NCBI GenBank assembly: GCA_002350845.1
Contig: DEFL01000027.1
Coordinates: 28,245 to 92,244, forward strand
Source: Christensenella sp. UBA2853
GTDB lineage: Bacteria > Bacillota > Clostridia > Christensenellales > Aristaeellaceae
Reading direction: 5' to 3'
DNA length: 64,000 nt
The notes beneath the pieces were generated by a model. The model did not search any database. It was not told the DNA's origin and worked only from the letters and a program-made list of their open reading frames with translations. This document shows, piece after piece, positions 43,025-52,387 of the stretch (position 1 is the first letter of the stretch; the number at the start of each line of letters is the position of its first letter). A program made the position numbers and the translations under genes.

Positions 43025-44066
43025 ATTTCTCTGCCTCCTTTCGCATACGGGCAATTCGTTCCTTCAGTGAGGCAGGCATTTCCAGTTTCGGCGCTTTCGG
43101 ATGAAGAAGCCAGGTGGCTGCAATATGCGTATCGGAAAGCGCGAACATCGGAGGTTCCTGCTCATAATCAATCTTCAGCGCGTAGGAAGACCGCGGAGCA
43201 AATGCATCACCCGGAGGCGGAGCAATCATGTTGGGCGGTGCCCCGGGAATCGCCTGAAGCCTTCCTGAAGTCTGGAGATCAGGCATGGATTCAAGCAAAG
43301 CCCAGGTATAGGGATGCACCGGCTCAAAGAAGATTTCTTCCGCTGTGCCTGCCTCGACGATCCGTCCCGCATACATCACATTGACGCGATCTGCCATATT
43401 AGCCACGACACCCAGGTCGTGTGTAATGAAGATAACGGAAAGTCCGCGCTCTTCCTTGATCTGATTGATCAGGTCAAGAATCTTCGCCTGAACGGTCACA
43501 TCCAGGGCAGTCGTCGGCTCATCGCAGATGAGAATCTCCGGGTCTCCGGCCAGCGCAATCGCAATCACAACACGCTGCCGCATGCCGCCGGAAAACTGAA
43601 AGGGATAGGCAGAATAGGATCTTTCCGGATCCGGGATACCGACTGCGCGAATCAGTTCAATCGCCCGTTCCTTGGCTTCCGCGGAGGATAATCCCCGTTT
43701 TCTGAGGACTTCTGTAATCTGTTTTCCCACGCGCATGATCGGATTCAGGGCTGAAAGCGGGTCCTGAAAAATCAGGCCGATCCGCTTCCCGCGGATTTCA
43801 TGCATCACTTTTTCGTCGGCTTTGGTCAGATCCATATCGTTGTAAAGGATAGATCCTTCTTCAATGACTGCATTGGGCGGAAGAATCCCCATCAGCGCTT
43901 TCATGGTCACTGATTTGCCGGATCCGGATTCGCCCACGATCGCTACGGTTTCCCCGCGCTTGAGATCAAATGATACGCCGCGTACAGCCTGGACGACCCC
44001 GTTCACGGTTCTGAAGGATATGCGCAGATCGTTCACGCTGAGGATAGTGCTGTTTTCTGTCATCAT
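43017..44066 (-). CDS. oppD: Oligopeptide ABC transporter ATP-binding protein
   Basis: 349 residues. Walker A GESGSGKSV, signature FSGGMRQRVVIAIAL, Walker B EILICDEP, H-loop THDLG and the OppD-type C-terminal extension with HPYTWALLESMPDLQ. Translation may start at either of two adjacent ATG codons (44066, 44063); GGAGG lies just upstream. It overlaps oppC by one base and oppF by eight. Confidence 0.95.
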   Translation of the reverse strand: MMTENSTILSVNDLRISFRTVNGVVQAVRGVSFDLKRGETVAIVGESGSGKSVTMKALMGILPPNAVIEEGSILYNDMDLTKADEKVMHEIRGKRIGLIFQDPLSALNPIMRVGKQITEVLRKRGLSSAEAKERAIELIRAVGIPDPERSYSAYPFQFSGGMRQRVVIAIALAGDPEILICDEPTTALDVTVQAKILDLINQIKEERGLSVIFITHDLGVVANMADRVNVMYAGRIVEAGTAEEIFFEPVHPYTWALLESMPDLQTSGRLQAIPGAPPNMIAPPPGDAFAPRSSYALKIDYEQEPPMFALSDTHIAATWLLHPKAPKLEMPASLKERIARMRKEAEKYV

Positions 44067-45226
44067 CAGCCCTCCTCACCGCGCAGTGTCGGATCCATCG
44101 CATCGCGAAGTCCGTTGGAAAACAGATTGAATGCCACCATCAGAACAGAAATCAGGACAGCCGGAAACAATGTCTGATACGGATACTGAAGAAGGACGCT
44201 CTGTCCCACAGACAGCAGTGTACCGATGGACGGTTCCGGCGGTTTGATACCCAATCCGATATAGGCAAGGAATGATTCGGAAAAAATCGCGCCAGGGATC
44301 GCAATCATGGCCCGTGTAATCAGAGGACCAATAGAATTGGGAAGAATATGGCGGAAAATGAGTTTCCGATCGGGCACGCCGAGCGTCCTTGCAGCAAGCA
44401 CATACTCTCTTCCCTTGAAGCGGTAAAACTGTGCACGGGTCAGGCGGGCTGTGCCAATCCATCCTGTGACCGTCAGGGCCAGAATGATGGAAAACATGCC
44501 CGATCCAAAGAGCAGCATGAAGAGAATCGTCACCACAATGTACGGAAGTCCATCGAGCACCTCAGCAAAGTGTGTGAGGAACATATCGACCTTCCCCCCG
44601 TAATAGCCGGCAACCGAACCGTAAATCACGCCGATGACCACATTCGTGATCACGGAGATAAAGGCAATCAGAAGTGACACTCGGGCACCCATAAACAGTC
44701 GTGTAAGAATGTCGCGTCCGAGATAGTCTGTTCCAAACCAGTGATATTCGCCCTCATCGATCTTGCAGTATTTGTAATAATCGACTTTGACGTCCACAAC
44801 ATCAACTTTATTGGCCTTATACTCTTTGACAACCGCAAGGACACTCCCTTCCGGGAAGCGCTTGGGATTGGAAAGTGAATCCTTCTTGCGGTTGGTCAGC
44901 ACCATCGTGCCGTCCGCAATGCCGATCCGCTCCAGGCCCGGGATTTTCGGGGGAAGGTTCTTGCCGCTCACGTTCTGCTGTGTATAGGTATAGCCGGTTA
45001 CATTCGGAACGATGATGGCAAGCAGAATAATCGTAAGGATAATCCAGAAGGAGATCACGGACGCTTTGTTCTGCTTGAGGCGTCTGAGTGCATCGCGATA
45101 AAAGCCGGCAGAGTTGGACTTGCCGATCTCGTCGAATCCATGCTCCCGCACCTGCACCTGAAACTTTTCATCCGGCAGCTGAGACAGTTCTTCCGGAAGC
45201 GGCTGATGAATATCATAGATTTTCAT
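44066..45226 (-). CDS. oppC: Oligopeptide ABC transporter permease
   Basis: 386 residues. OppC_N segment and first helix (about 47-75) are followed by an external insert of about 95 residues (78-175), then five helices with the EAA loop (ALTVTGWIGTARLTRAQFYRFKG region split at the conserved Gly). The insert is longer than in E. coli OppC but occurs in other Bacillota. GGAGG precedes the ATG, which overlaps the oppB stop by four bases. Confidence 0.93.
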   Translation of the reverse strand: MKIYDIHQPLPEELSQLPDEKFQVQVREHGFDEIGKSNSAGFYRDALRRLKQNKASVISFWIILTIILLAIIVPNVTGYTYTQQNVSGKNLPPKIPGLERIGIADGTMVLTNRKKDSLSNPKRFPEGSVLAVVKEYKANKVDVVDVKVDYYKYCKIDEGEYHWFGTDYLGRDILTRLFMGARVSLLIAFISVITNVVIGVIYGSVAGYYGGKVDMFLTHFAEVLDGLPYIVVTILFMLLFGSGMFSIILALTVTGWIGTARLTRAQFYRFKGREYVLAARTLGVPDRKLIFRHILPNSIGPLITRAMIAIPGAIFSESFLAYIGLGIKPPEPSIGTLLSVGQSVLLQYPYQTLFPAVLISVLMVAFNLFSNGLRDAMDPTLRGEEG

Positions 45227-46173
45227 GCGCGGCCTCCTACTCTGATTCTCGGGTCAATAATACCATAGGAAATGTCAACGACAAGAATCGTAAACAGCGA
45301 GATCGCCGAATAGAAAATCAGCAGAGCCACTGTCAGGAAATGGTCTCCCGCAAGGATGGAATCGATCAGCAGACCGCCCATGCCATTGACTGCAAACATT
45401 TTTTCAATGACCAGAGATCCGCCCATAATACCGGTGATCATGGGAATAATGGTATTGGCAATCGGTACCAGGGAATTGCGGAAAGCATGCTTCATGGTTG
45501 CCTCACCCTGGGTCAGGCCCTTGGTTCTGGCCAGAAGCATGAAATCAGATGAGAGCGTTTCAATCAGTTCACCGCGCAGATAGCGTGCAATGCTGGCAAT
45601 CGGGTTCAGAGAAAGTGCAATGATCGGAAGGATCATGGAATACAGCTGTGCCCCGAAATTCGAAGCCTGAGCATTGTACAGCGTTGGAAAAAGAGGCCAT
45701 ACAAACGTCAGAAAATACTGCAGAAGCGAGGCAAAGACGAAAGACGGAACCGAGATGCAGATCACAATCCAGAATGAAATAATGTTGTCTGCCCATTTGT
45801 TTCGCTTCAAAGCGGCCCAGGATCCGAAAAGAATGCCAAGCGGAATGGACAGAATCAGGGAAAACGCATTGAGGACCACTGTCGCCGGAATCCGCGTCGA
45901 AAGGATCTCAAAAACATCAAGACCCGGACGAATCTTGACTGAAGTTCCGAAATCTCCGCGCACTGCGATTCCTTCAATGAAATAGAAATACTGGACAGCC
46001 ATGGGTTCATGGAGATGCATGCGGTCTTCCAGTTTTTTCTGAATTTCAGGCGAAACCTCAGGGTTTTCAAAGATGCTCATCGGCATCAGGCGGATAATCC
46101 AGAACGAAAGCGTCATGACCAGAAACAGCGTCAGGAGCATGGCGCCAATGCGTCCCAGAATATATTTGAACAT
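45223..46173 (-). CDS. oppB: Oligopeptide ABC transporter permease
   Basis: 316 residues. N-terminal FKYILGRIGAMLLTLFLVMTLSF, six membrane helices and the EAA-type loop with LLARTKGLTQGEATMKHAFRNSL identify OppB. It forms the channel with OppC. GGGAGG precedes the ATG. A stem-loop lies between it and oppA. Confidence 0.95.
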   Translation of the reverse strand: MFKYILGRIGAMLLTLFLVMTLSFWIIRLMPMSIFENPEVSPEIQKKLEDRMHLHEPMAVQYFYFIEGIAVRGDFGTSVKIRPGLDVFEILSTRIPATVVLNAFSLILSIPLGILFGSWAALKRNKWADNIISFWIVICISVPSFVFASLLQYFLTFVWPLFPTLYNAQASNFGAQLYSMILPIIALSLNPIASIARYLRGELIETLSSDFMLLARTKGLTQGEATMKHAFRNSLVPIANTIIPMITGIMGGSLVIEKMFAVNGMGGLLIDSILAGDHFLTVALLIFYSAISLFTILVVDISYGIIDPRIRVGGRA

Positions 46174-46234
46174 GTGCGTCCTCCCATCTCGGTTATGGAT
46201 GCGGTGGCCTGCAGCTTACCCTGCAGAACAAGGA

Positions 46235-46266
46235 AACAGAGGTGTACAACGCTGTACACCTCTGTT
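46235..46266 (-). terminator. Stem-loop between oppA and oppB
   Basis: A 14-bp perfect stem AACAGAGGTGTACA/TGTACACCTCTGTT with a four-base loop begins 14 bases after the oppA stop. The following T-content is modest (TCCTTGTTC). Such hairpins commonly stabilise or partly end the oppA message so that binding protein exceeds permease. Confidence 0.7.
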
Positions 46267-46279
46267 GAAACACATTGGA

Positions 46280-48013
46280 TTATTCAGCGATATCGCCGAA
46301 CATGGTTCCCCATCCGAAGCCAGGAATATAGGTGGTAACGGGGAGGACCAGGCGATCAGAGAACATCTGATAGCTGACAGCCTGTACCATCGGGATATGG
46401 ATAACTTTGTCGATGTAAATCTCTTCCAGCTTCTGGGTTTCCTTCAGCATGGCTTCATAGTCATCCTTCACAGATTCGCAGACCGCATACTGTGCTTCAA
46501 ATTCAGCGTCGAAATAGTTGTTGGGGTGAGAGCCGTAGGACTCAAGATAATAGTAGAAGCAGGTGTAGGGATAGGTACGGGAAGCACCGCGGGTCCAGTC
46601 GTTCGGGGACAGGTCCCAGGAATCGGTGGTCTTCTTGTACTCGGTGGTGGAAATGCCCGCGTAGGTATCGATGGTGATGGCCAGTTTTCCTTCAAAGATC
46701 ACCGGGAATTCTTCCATCAGATATTCCGCTGTTGCCTTCCATGCAGTATCAGACTCGTCGAAAGCCATATGCAGGGTGACGACGGTATCTGCAGGCAGGT
46801 TGCATTCTTCGTAAGCCTTGGCCAGATATTCACGGGCCAGCTCAGGGCTGTATCCGGCAGGACCCCAGCTGTTGACCTTATCGACAACAGCCTTGCCGTA
46901 TTCGGATTCACGATAGGTCAGTCCGGACTCGGAAAGGAGACCAGCCTGTCCGTTGACATACCAGCCGGCAGGCTCCTGATAACCGAAGATGCTCTCAGCG
47001 ATCACTTCACGGTTCATCGCATAGTACAGTGCACGGCGATAGTTGACCGAAGAGGAGAGCGGGTTTGCCGGGTTGGCGCAGTTGACGTCAATATGGAAGA
47101 TGGTCAGAGAAGAATACTCCACCATGCGCGGATCATCGATATAGGTTTCGATGGTATTGGCATCGGGAGAAAGGTCATCCAGCATTCCCTGTTCCCAGAG
47201 CTCAACGCGGGCATTCATTTCAGGGATGATGCGGATTTCAACGGTATCATAGTGATACAGTTCAGGCATCCAGTATTTCTCGTTGCGCACATAAGTCTGA
47301 GCATGGTCAAACACCCAGCTGTCAAACTTGTACGGGCCGGCGCACATATACTGATCCAGCGTGCTGCCATAGGTCGTCATCGTTCTGTCTTCGTTCATGC
47401 CGGCTTCATAGAGCGGCTCATAGACAACAGCTGTTGCACGGTTGGTGAACTGGCTGCAGACCTGGGTCTGGGTATACTCACCATCGGTAATGATCTGAAC
47501 AGTGTAATCATCAATCTTCTTGACGCCGACATCTTCCCATGCCACGGTATTCTCGGTGCCCTGCTGATTATAGGCTTTCGCGTTCAGCACCTTGATGTTG
47601 TAATCAGCCAGGAAGTCTGCCATCTGATTGACCAGCAGCGGATCCAGCAGCATCTTGAAGGAATAGACCACGGTATCGGCATTGATCGGATCACCGTTGG
47701 CCCAGCATGCTTCCTTGCGAAGAGGAATGTTCCATGTCACAGCATCCACCTGAACAGGGAGTTCAGCAGCGATGTCGCCGACATAGTGGAAGTTGCCGCC
47801 GTCCTCGTCAGGAACTGCACGGTACAGGAAAGCACCGCAATAGCTCGTTGGCGTATCCAGGCTGGTCTGTACGGAATTCTGTGCATTGAGTGTGGGGCAG
47901 TCCGTACCCATATAGGAACGATAGACTTTGGCTCCACCTTCTGCAGAGGCCATAACCTGCACGCAGGTCAGGACAAGCAGCAGTGCCAGGAACAGAGAAG
48001 TCAGTTTCTTCAT
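46280..48013 (-). CDS. oppA: Oligopeptide ABC transporter substrate-binding protein
   Basis: 577 residues. Signal peptide (KKLTSLFLALLLVLTC) then SBP family 5 domain with AVTWNIPLRKEACWANGDPINADTVVYS (in two overlapping motifs) and VNYRRALYYAMNREVIAES. A Cys follows VLT, but the lipobox fit is poor, so both lipoprotein and secreted forms are possible. ATG 48013 is supported by AGGAG 11 bases upstream. First gene of oppABCDF, with an inverted repeat at its promoter. Confidence 0.93.
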   Translation of the reverse strand: MKKLTSLFLALLLVLTCVQVMASAEGGAKVYRSYMGTDCPTLNAQNSVQTSLDTPTSYCGAFLYRAVPDEDGGNFHYVGDIAAELPVQVDAVTWNIPLRKEACWANGDPINADTVVYSFKMLLDPLLVNQMADFLADYNIKVLNAKAYNQQGTENTVAWEDVGVKKIDDYTVQIITDGEYTQTQVCSQFTNRATAVVYEPLYEAGMNEDRTMTTYGSTLDQYMCAGPYKFDSWVFDHAQTYVRNEKYWMPELYHYDTVEIRIIPEMNARVELWEQGMLDDLSPDANTIETYIDDPRMVEYSSLTIFHIDVNCANPANPLSSSVNYRRALYYAMNREVIAESIFGYQEPAGWYVNGQAGLLSESGLTYRESEYGKAVVDKVNSWGPAGYSPELAREYLAKAYEECNLPADTVVTLHMAFDESDTAWKATAEYLMEEFPVIFEGKLAITIDTYAGISTTEYKKTTDSWDLSPNDWTRGASRTYPYTCFYYYLESYGSHPNNYFDAEFEAQYAVCESVKDDYEAMLKETQKLEEIYIDKVIHIPMVQAVSYQMFSDRLVLPVTTYIPGFGWGTMFGDIAE

Positions 48014-48055
48014 GCTTTCATTCACTCCTGTTTTATTTTTTTTATTATATATGTA

Positions 48056-48070
48056 TTGCGCAAAGCGCAA
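48056..48070. promoter_or_regulatory. TTGCGC-N3-GCGCAA inverted repeat in the oppA promoter
   Basis: A perfect 6+3+6 inverted repeat overlaps the likely -35 region of oppA; on the minus strand TATAAT follows 15 bases after the inner TTGCGC. A repressor or activator site is inferred. Confidence 0.5.
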
Positions 48071-48082
48071 GAACAATCCTCA

Positions 48083-48475
48083 TCAGGCATGCATGGCGAA
48101 AGGAATGAGACCCACAGATAAAACCAGAAAACCGGCCGCCAGGATCAGGTAGCCTTTTGCTTCAGGATGGTTCGTGCGGGATTCCCGATACTTCCAGTAT
48201 TCATCCCTGCTTTTTTCCCCGGACACCTTCTGATTTCTGAAAATCCGATGGACAAACCGGAAAGAATATGCTGCGGAAGTGAACGCATGCATATTGCCAA
48301 GCAGGCGTATGATGCCAAACACGAGAAATACCATAGCCTCAGAAAAACACAGATCTGAGAGAAAGATCAGCACCGGGGATTGTCGGGAAACACCCTGCCA
48401 GATCCCGAGTGCCAAACCAATCACGAACAGGATCAGGGAGGTAATGCGGAAAGACCTGCTTTTCAAAAAACTCAT
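48083..48475 (-). CDS. DUF3899 family small membrane protein
   Basis: 130 residues. Three hydrophobic segments (about 10-30, 38-60 and 108-127), with a basic loop FRFVHRIFRNQKV between the second and third, match DUF3899. Function unknown. ATG 48475 has GGAGG five bases upstream. The gene runs in the same direction as opp but ends before the oppA promoter. Confidence 0.65.
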   Translation of the reverse strand: MSFLKSRSFRITSLILFVIGLALGIWQGVSRQSPVLIFLSDLCFSEAMVFLVFGIIRLLGNMHAFTSAAYSFRFVHRIFRNQKVSGEKSRDEYWKYRESRTNHPEAKGYLILAAGFLVLSVGLIPFAMHA

Positions 48476-48839
48476 CAATGCCTCCGGAGACCTTCTTATC
48501 CAGAGAACTTGTGGATAACATGGCTATCTTATCAGAGATTTGCTCCAATGCAAAGAAACGAGAGGGAAAAGTACACAAAAAATGCAGTTCGAAATGAAAT
48601 TCGGTTCATTTACCATTCCATCCTGAGCAGTGGGCCATTTTCAGGTTCCAGTCTTTCTTTTTCTGGTTTCCAAGTGCTCAGCAGTCGTTAAGCCCGGATG
48701 TCAGCCCATATTCCAAATACACCGGAAATGCATTTTTTTATTGATTAAAATTCAAATTCAATCATCACCATTATGCGTTATTTTCATCTGCATGTATCGG
48801 GAGATGGCACTCAGTCCATCCGTTTCCGCCAGCCAGTGC
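48476..48839. other. Gene-free spacer
   Basis: 364 bases without a supported gene. AT-rich around 48700-48780. Nothing further is recognisable. Confidence 0.5.
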
Positions 48840-49421
48840 TCATGTGTCCGGGAAAACCCATTGCGGTTCAAATGTGAGAATCGGCTTCGGGGACGCAGCA
48901 TGGCCCCCGATGATTTTTTCCATCCATACCATATCATACCATCTTCCGAATTTGAACCCGCACTGATGAAATGTACCGACGAGTGCATATCCAAGATGCT
49001 CATGAAAATCGATGCTGTTTCGCGTCAGATATTCATCCTCGACCACCGGAGAAGCAATACATGCATTCATATTCAGAATATGCTGCCTGCGGCTGGTTTC
49101 CTCAAGGGATGTATACAGCATTTTTCCGATTCCGCCCCGGGTCCTGCCCATTTTTACATAAATGGAAGTTTCAACTGCCCAGTCATAGGCAGCACGTTCC
49201 TTGAACGGACCCGTGTAGGCATAGCCCAGGATTTCATGGTTTTCCTCTGCAACAATGTATGGATATCGCTGCAGCGTCTGCAGAATGCGTCCGGCAAACT
49301 CCTCAACGGATGGCACCGTGACTTCAAAGGTGATGGCAGTCTTTTCCACATACGGTGCATACAGTTCCAGGAGTTCCTGTGCATCTTCCCTCTTTGCGGC
49401 GCGAATACGCAATCCTTTCAC
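48840..49421 (-). CDS. GNAT acetyltransferase of the phosphinothricin acetyltransferase type
   Basis: 193 residues. RIRAAKREDAQELLELYAPYVEKTAITFE at the N-terminus and the acetyl-CoA loop GRTRGGIGKMLY are typical of the PAT/MddA group, which acetylates methionine derivatives or phosphinothricin-like amines. It starts with GTG, with AAAGGAAG just upstream; a TTG three codons later is the alternative. The last 15 residues extend beyond the usual fold. Confidence 0.85.
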   Translation of the reverse strand: MKGLRIRAAKREDAQELLELYAPYVEKTAITFEVTVPSVEEFAGRILQTLQRYPYIVAEENHEILGYAYTGPFKERAAYDWAVETSIYVKMGRTRGGIGKMLYTSLEETSRRQHILNMNACIASPVVEDEYLTRNSIDFHEHLGYALVGTFHQCGFKFGRWYDMVWMEKIIGGHAASPKPILTFEPQWVFPDT

Positions 49422-49552
49422 CTTCCTTTATGCCTGTTCAGGGCATCTGAAGATGACAGTACTTTACTGCACTGCCGTTGTCTTTGCAAGAGGATACTTC
49501 ATGAAGTACTCAATCAGGGCATGCACACGCCGCTTTTCTGCGTCCGTTGCAT

Positions 49553-49581
49553 TTGACACACTGTGCCCTTTGTGCTATACC
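49553..49581 (+). promoter_or_regulatory. Promoter of the chromate transporter pair
   Basis: TTGACA (49553-49558), 17-base spacer, TATACC (49576-49581). Confidence 0.75.
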
Positions 49582-49642
49582 AACTGTGCTTTCCCGGTTC
49601 ACCGGGCAGTCCATTATTATACTGCAATAAGGATTTCTTGCT

Positions 49643-50218
49643 ATGCAAAAACGCATTTCACCCGCCAGAAAACTGCTGACATTGTTTTTCAGCATGCTGT
49701 ATATCAGCACATTCACCTTTGGAGGCGGCTTTGTCATCGTGACTTTCATGAAACGCCGCTTTGTCGACGAACTCCACTGGATTACAGATCAGGAAATGCT
49801 CGATATGACGGCAATCGCCCAGTCATCCCCCGGTGCCATAGCAGTCAATGCCGCCATCCTTGTGGGATGGCATGTTGCAGGCTTTCCCGGCATGCTGACC
49901 GCCGTTCTGGGGACCGTCATTCCCCCCATTGTCATTCTTTCCATCATCTCTCTGTTCTACAGGCTGTTTGCAGAGAACCGGTATGTTGCTTTCATTCTCA
50001 AGGGCATGCAGAGCGGTGTGGCAGCTGTCATTCTTGATGCCGCCTGCAGTCTGGGAAAGAAAGCGTTCTCTGAGAACGTCTGGATTCACGCGCTGATCAT
50101 GGCTGCGGCCTTCGCTGCCACTTTTTTCTTCCGTATCAATGTCATATGGATTATTCTGGCCTCTGCCATCATCGGACTGATTCTGGCCTTCAGGCACGGA
50201 AAGGAGGAGAAGCCATGA
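49643..50218 (+). CDS. chrA: Chromate transporter, half-size subunit 1
   Basis: 191 residues, about six hydrophobic segments. The FGGGFVIVTFMKRRFV motif and SSPGAIAVNAAI segment mark the CHR family (PF02417). In full-length ChrA two such domains are fused; here they are separate genes that overlap by four bases and should form a heterodimer. The natural substrate in anaerobes may not be chromate. The ribosome binding site is weak (AAGGA). Confidence 0.9.
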   Translation: MQKRISPARKLLTLFFSMLYISTFTFGGGFVIVTFMKRRFVDELHWITDQEMLDMTAIAQSSPGAIAVNAAILVGWHVAGFPGMLTAVLGTVIPPIVILSIISLFYRLFAENRYVAFILKGMQSGVAAVILDAACSLGKKAFSENVWIHALIMAAAFAATFFFRINVIWIILASAIIGLILAFRHGKEEKP

Positions 50219-50784
50219 CCGCTCTTGTTCAGCTTTTCCTCAGTTTTCTGCAGATCGGACTTTTCTCAATCGGCGGTGGTTATGCCGCCATCCCGCTGAT
50301 TCAGAATCAGGCTGTCGAAATGCATCACTGGCTCAGCGCAGATCAGTTTCTCGATCTGGCCACCATTGCTGAAATGACCCCCGGCCCCATTGCCGTCAAT
50401 GCGGCCACCTTTGTCGGGCTGCAGGTTGCCGGTCTTCCCGGTGCGCTTTTGGCAACCTTCGGCTGTATCCTGCCGTCCCTGGTCATTGTGTCTCTGCTTT
50501 CCTACGTCTATTCCCGCTACCGTCAGCTTCCAACACTGCAGAGTGTACTCTCTACACTGCGCCCGGCCGTTGTCGCATTGATTGCGTCCGCAGGCCTCCG
50601 CATGTTTCTGCAGGTTGTCTTTGGCAGAACAGTTCTTTCTCTCCCCGACCAGGTCAATCTGATTGGGCTCATGCTTTTTGCAGCAGCATTTCTTGCGCTT
50701 CGCCGCTTTCATTTCAATCCAATCCTGGTGATGCTGCTGTGTGGTGCTGCCGGACTGATCTTCGGCATTGCCGGGGTGTTCTGA
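50215..50784 (+). CDS. Chromate transporter, half-size subunit 2
   Basis: 189 residues. SIGGGYAAIPLIQNQAV and MTPGPIAVNAATFVG are the matching motifs of the second CHR half. ATG 50215 overlaps the first subunit stop (ATGA) and follows AAAGGAGG. Membrane topology likely mirrors the first subunit. Confidence 0.9.
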   Translation: MTALVQLFLSFLQIGLFSIGGGYAAIPLIQNQAVEMHHWLSADQFLDLATIAEMTPGPIAVNAATFVGLQVAGLPGALLATFGCILPSLVIVSLLSYVYSRYRQLPTLQSVLSTLRPAVVALIASAGLRMFLQVVFGRTVLSLPDQVNLIGLMLFAAAFLALRRFHFNPILVMLLCGAAGLIFGIAGVF

Positions 50785-50820
50785 TCTTCATATCCCAACG
50801 AACTTTTCATCCATTTGAAT

Positions 50821-50864
50821 ACGGAAACGGTCTATGATGCATGTACAGACCGTTTCCGTTTTTT
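50821..50864 (+). terminator. Intrinsic terminator after the chromate transporter pair
   Basis: ACGGAAACGGTC/GACCGTTTCCGT 12-bp stem with a 15-base loop, followed by TTTTTT. Confidence 0.9.
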
Positions 50865-50892
50865 ATATGCAGTTTCTTTTGAATGTGCTGTC

Positions 50893-52200
50893 TTATTTGC
50901 CTTTGATCTTTTTGAATTCTGCCTGCGGCATGGGACAGTAGCTTCTGGCCTCTGTCAGAACCGGATCGTGGTCGCCGCCCAGAGCATGCAGCTGGTTGAT
51001 TTCCTCAATCTCCGCTCTGCGAAGCGGCGGTGCACAGTAAGGACAGCGCACCAGTGAGCTGTACGGTTCAGTATCCAGATCTGCATAAGCAAACGACTGG
51101 AGGCTGACCTTGGGACACGCATAGCAGAAATCTCCGGAGTGATAATAGGCTACGGATGGTTTGGCATCAGGATTGTAGTACAGTTGTGTATCCCCTTCCG
51201 GCTCAAGAATCTGACGTCCCTGCCAGTCTTCCCAGATCAGGATCTTTGTATTCTTATTGAAATGCTCATAAATCCATTCCATGTTAATGCCTTCGGGGGT
51301 CAGTCTTCTCTGAACCCGTATGCATCCATGGCTGGCCCGCTTTCCAAGTGCGTCTTCCTGCTTTCTGTATCCCTTGTCACTCCTGGAATAGACGTAGGGC
51401 ACTTCATGCAGAAGATCTCCGGAATTAAAGCGGATCGCAATCCGGCATGTCATATTGTCGCTTTTAAAGGTGCCGACTTTGGTTGTCAGCAGGAACTCCC
51501 CGGATCTGGTCTCATTATAGGGCTGCTTCGAATTGCTCTTTCCCGTCGATACCATCAGTTCAGAATAAAGACGCCCCTCGCGGAAAAGATACAGTCTCTG
51601 CGTCAGCTTGTCGATCACAAGGCCCATGGAAGTGTCCGGTTTCACTTCCTTTAAATATTTCGTCTGAACATATCCCTGAATCAGCCGATTCCAGTTGACG
51701 ACTTTACTGTCAAAAAAAGATGCCGAGTAGCACTCAATCAGGCTCCACTCCTGACCTCTTTCCAGCACGTGGACGCCCTGGTTTTCGCAGGTGACTACCC
51801 CGATGCCAGGACTGTCCAGACTGGGTTCGCTCCTGACCGTGATCTGAGTCCTCTCCGGACGTTCAAAGCTCTTGCCGTTGAGCACAGTGATGGGCTGCAT
51901 CAAAACGTCCCAGACCGCAGCCTCATCCGCTATATCCATGGGAAGAGTCCAATAATTCAGAGCAGGATCGGTATATCCGCTGCCATAAGCCGGTGTATAT
52001 TCCCGCTGAGCAGCGTGTGCGTCCTCGTTTTCGCTGGTCAGCACCATTTCTTCATATTCGTCCCAGGTTTCTGTCTCCTGCGCCGATAAGCCCGAAGCAT
52101 TCGAGGTTGCTTCTTCTGCCCACGCTCCTGTCATCGGACCTGAAAACAGCATGGAAAACATGATCACAGACAGTATTGTCCAGTGTTCAAGATGTTTCAT
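50893..52200 (-). CDS. Secreted L,D-transpeptidase with SH3 domain and CxxC C-terminal domain
   Basis: 435 residues. Signal peptide (ILSVIMFSMLFSG), an acidic linker, an SH3b-like region (about 115-185, TVRSEPSLDSPGIGVV), a YkuD catalytic domain (about 195-335) with the active-site motif SHGCIRV, and a final 85-residue domain with CYAC and CPYC motifs and a third Cys near the end. YkuD enzymes form 3-3 cross-links in peptidoglycan or attach proteins. The CxxC tail recurs in other Bacillota wall proteins and may bind zinc. Confidence 0.88.
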   Translation of the reverse strand: MKHLEHWTILSVIMFSMLFSGPMTGAWAEEATSNASGLSAQETETWDEYEEMVLTSENEDAHAAQREYTPAYGSGYTDPALNYWTLPMDIADEAAVWDVLMQPITVLNGKSFERPERTQITVRSEPSLDSPGIGVVTCENQGVHVLERGQEWSLIECYSASFFDSKVVNWNRLIQGYVQTKYLKEVKPDTSMGLVIDKLTQRLYLFREGRLYSELMVSTGKSNSKQPYNETRSGEFLLTTKVGTFKSDNMTCRIAIRFNSGDLLHEVPYVYSRSDKGYRKQEDALGKRASHGCIRVQRRLTPEGINMEWIYEHFNKNTKILIWEDWQGRQILEPEGDTQLYYNPDAKPSVAYYHSGDFCYACPKVSLQSFAYADLDTEPYSSLVRCPYCAPPLRRAEIEEINQLHALGGDHDPVLTEARSYCPMPQAEFKKIKGK

Positions 52201-52387
52201 GGATTAAACTCCTATATGGATTATTCTGCCCGCCCGGACAGTTTTCTGTGGTCGAGTCAGCAGAAATATCAGTTGCAGAGCACTGTATATGCTGCGTCCC
52301 TGCACAGATACAAAACGCATGAAGCAGCCCGGTTCTTCCCGGTGACCATGCACACGTTCTGCATTCTGAGGCCTATCATTTCCGTGT

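Noticed and set aside
46073..48121. Open frame of over 680 codons antisense to oppA
   Set aside because: Same reason: oppA is well supported and the antisense protein shows no family features.
50821..50864. Interpretation of the hairpin as a bidirectional terminator
   Set aside because: Only the plus side has a T-run; the minus side is followed by ATTCAAATGG, so it serves only the chromate genes.
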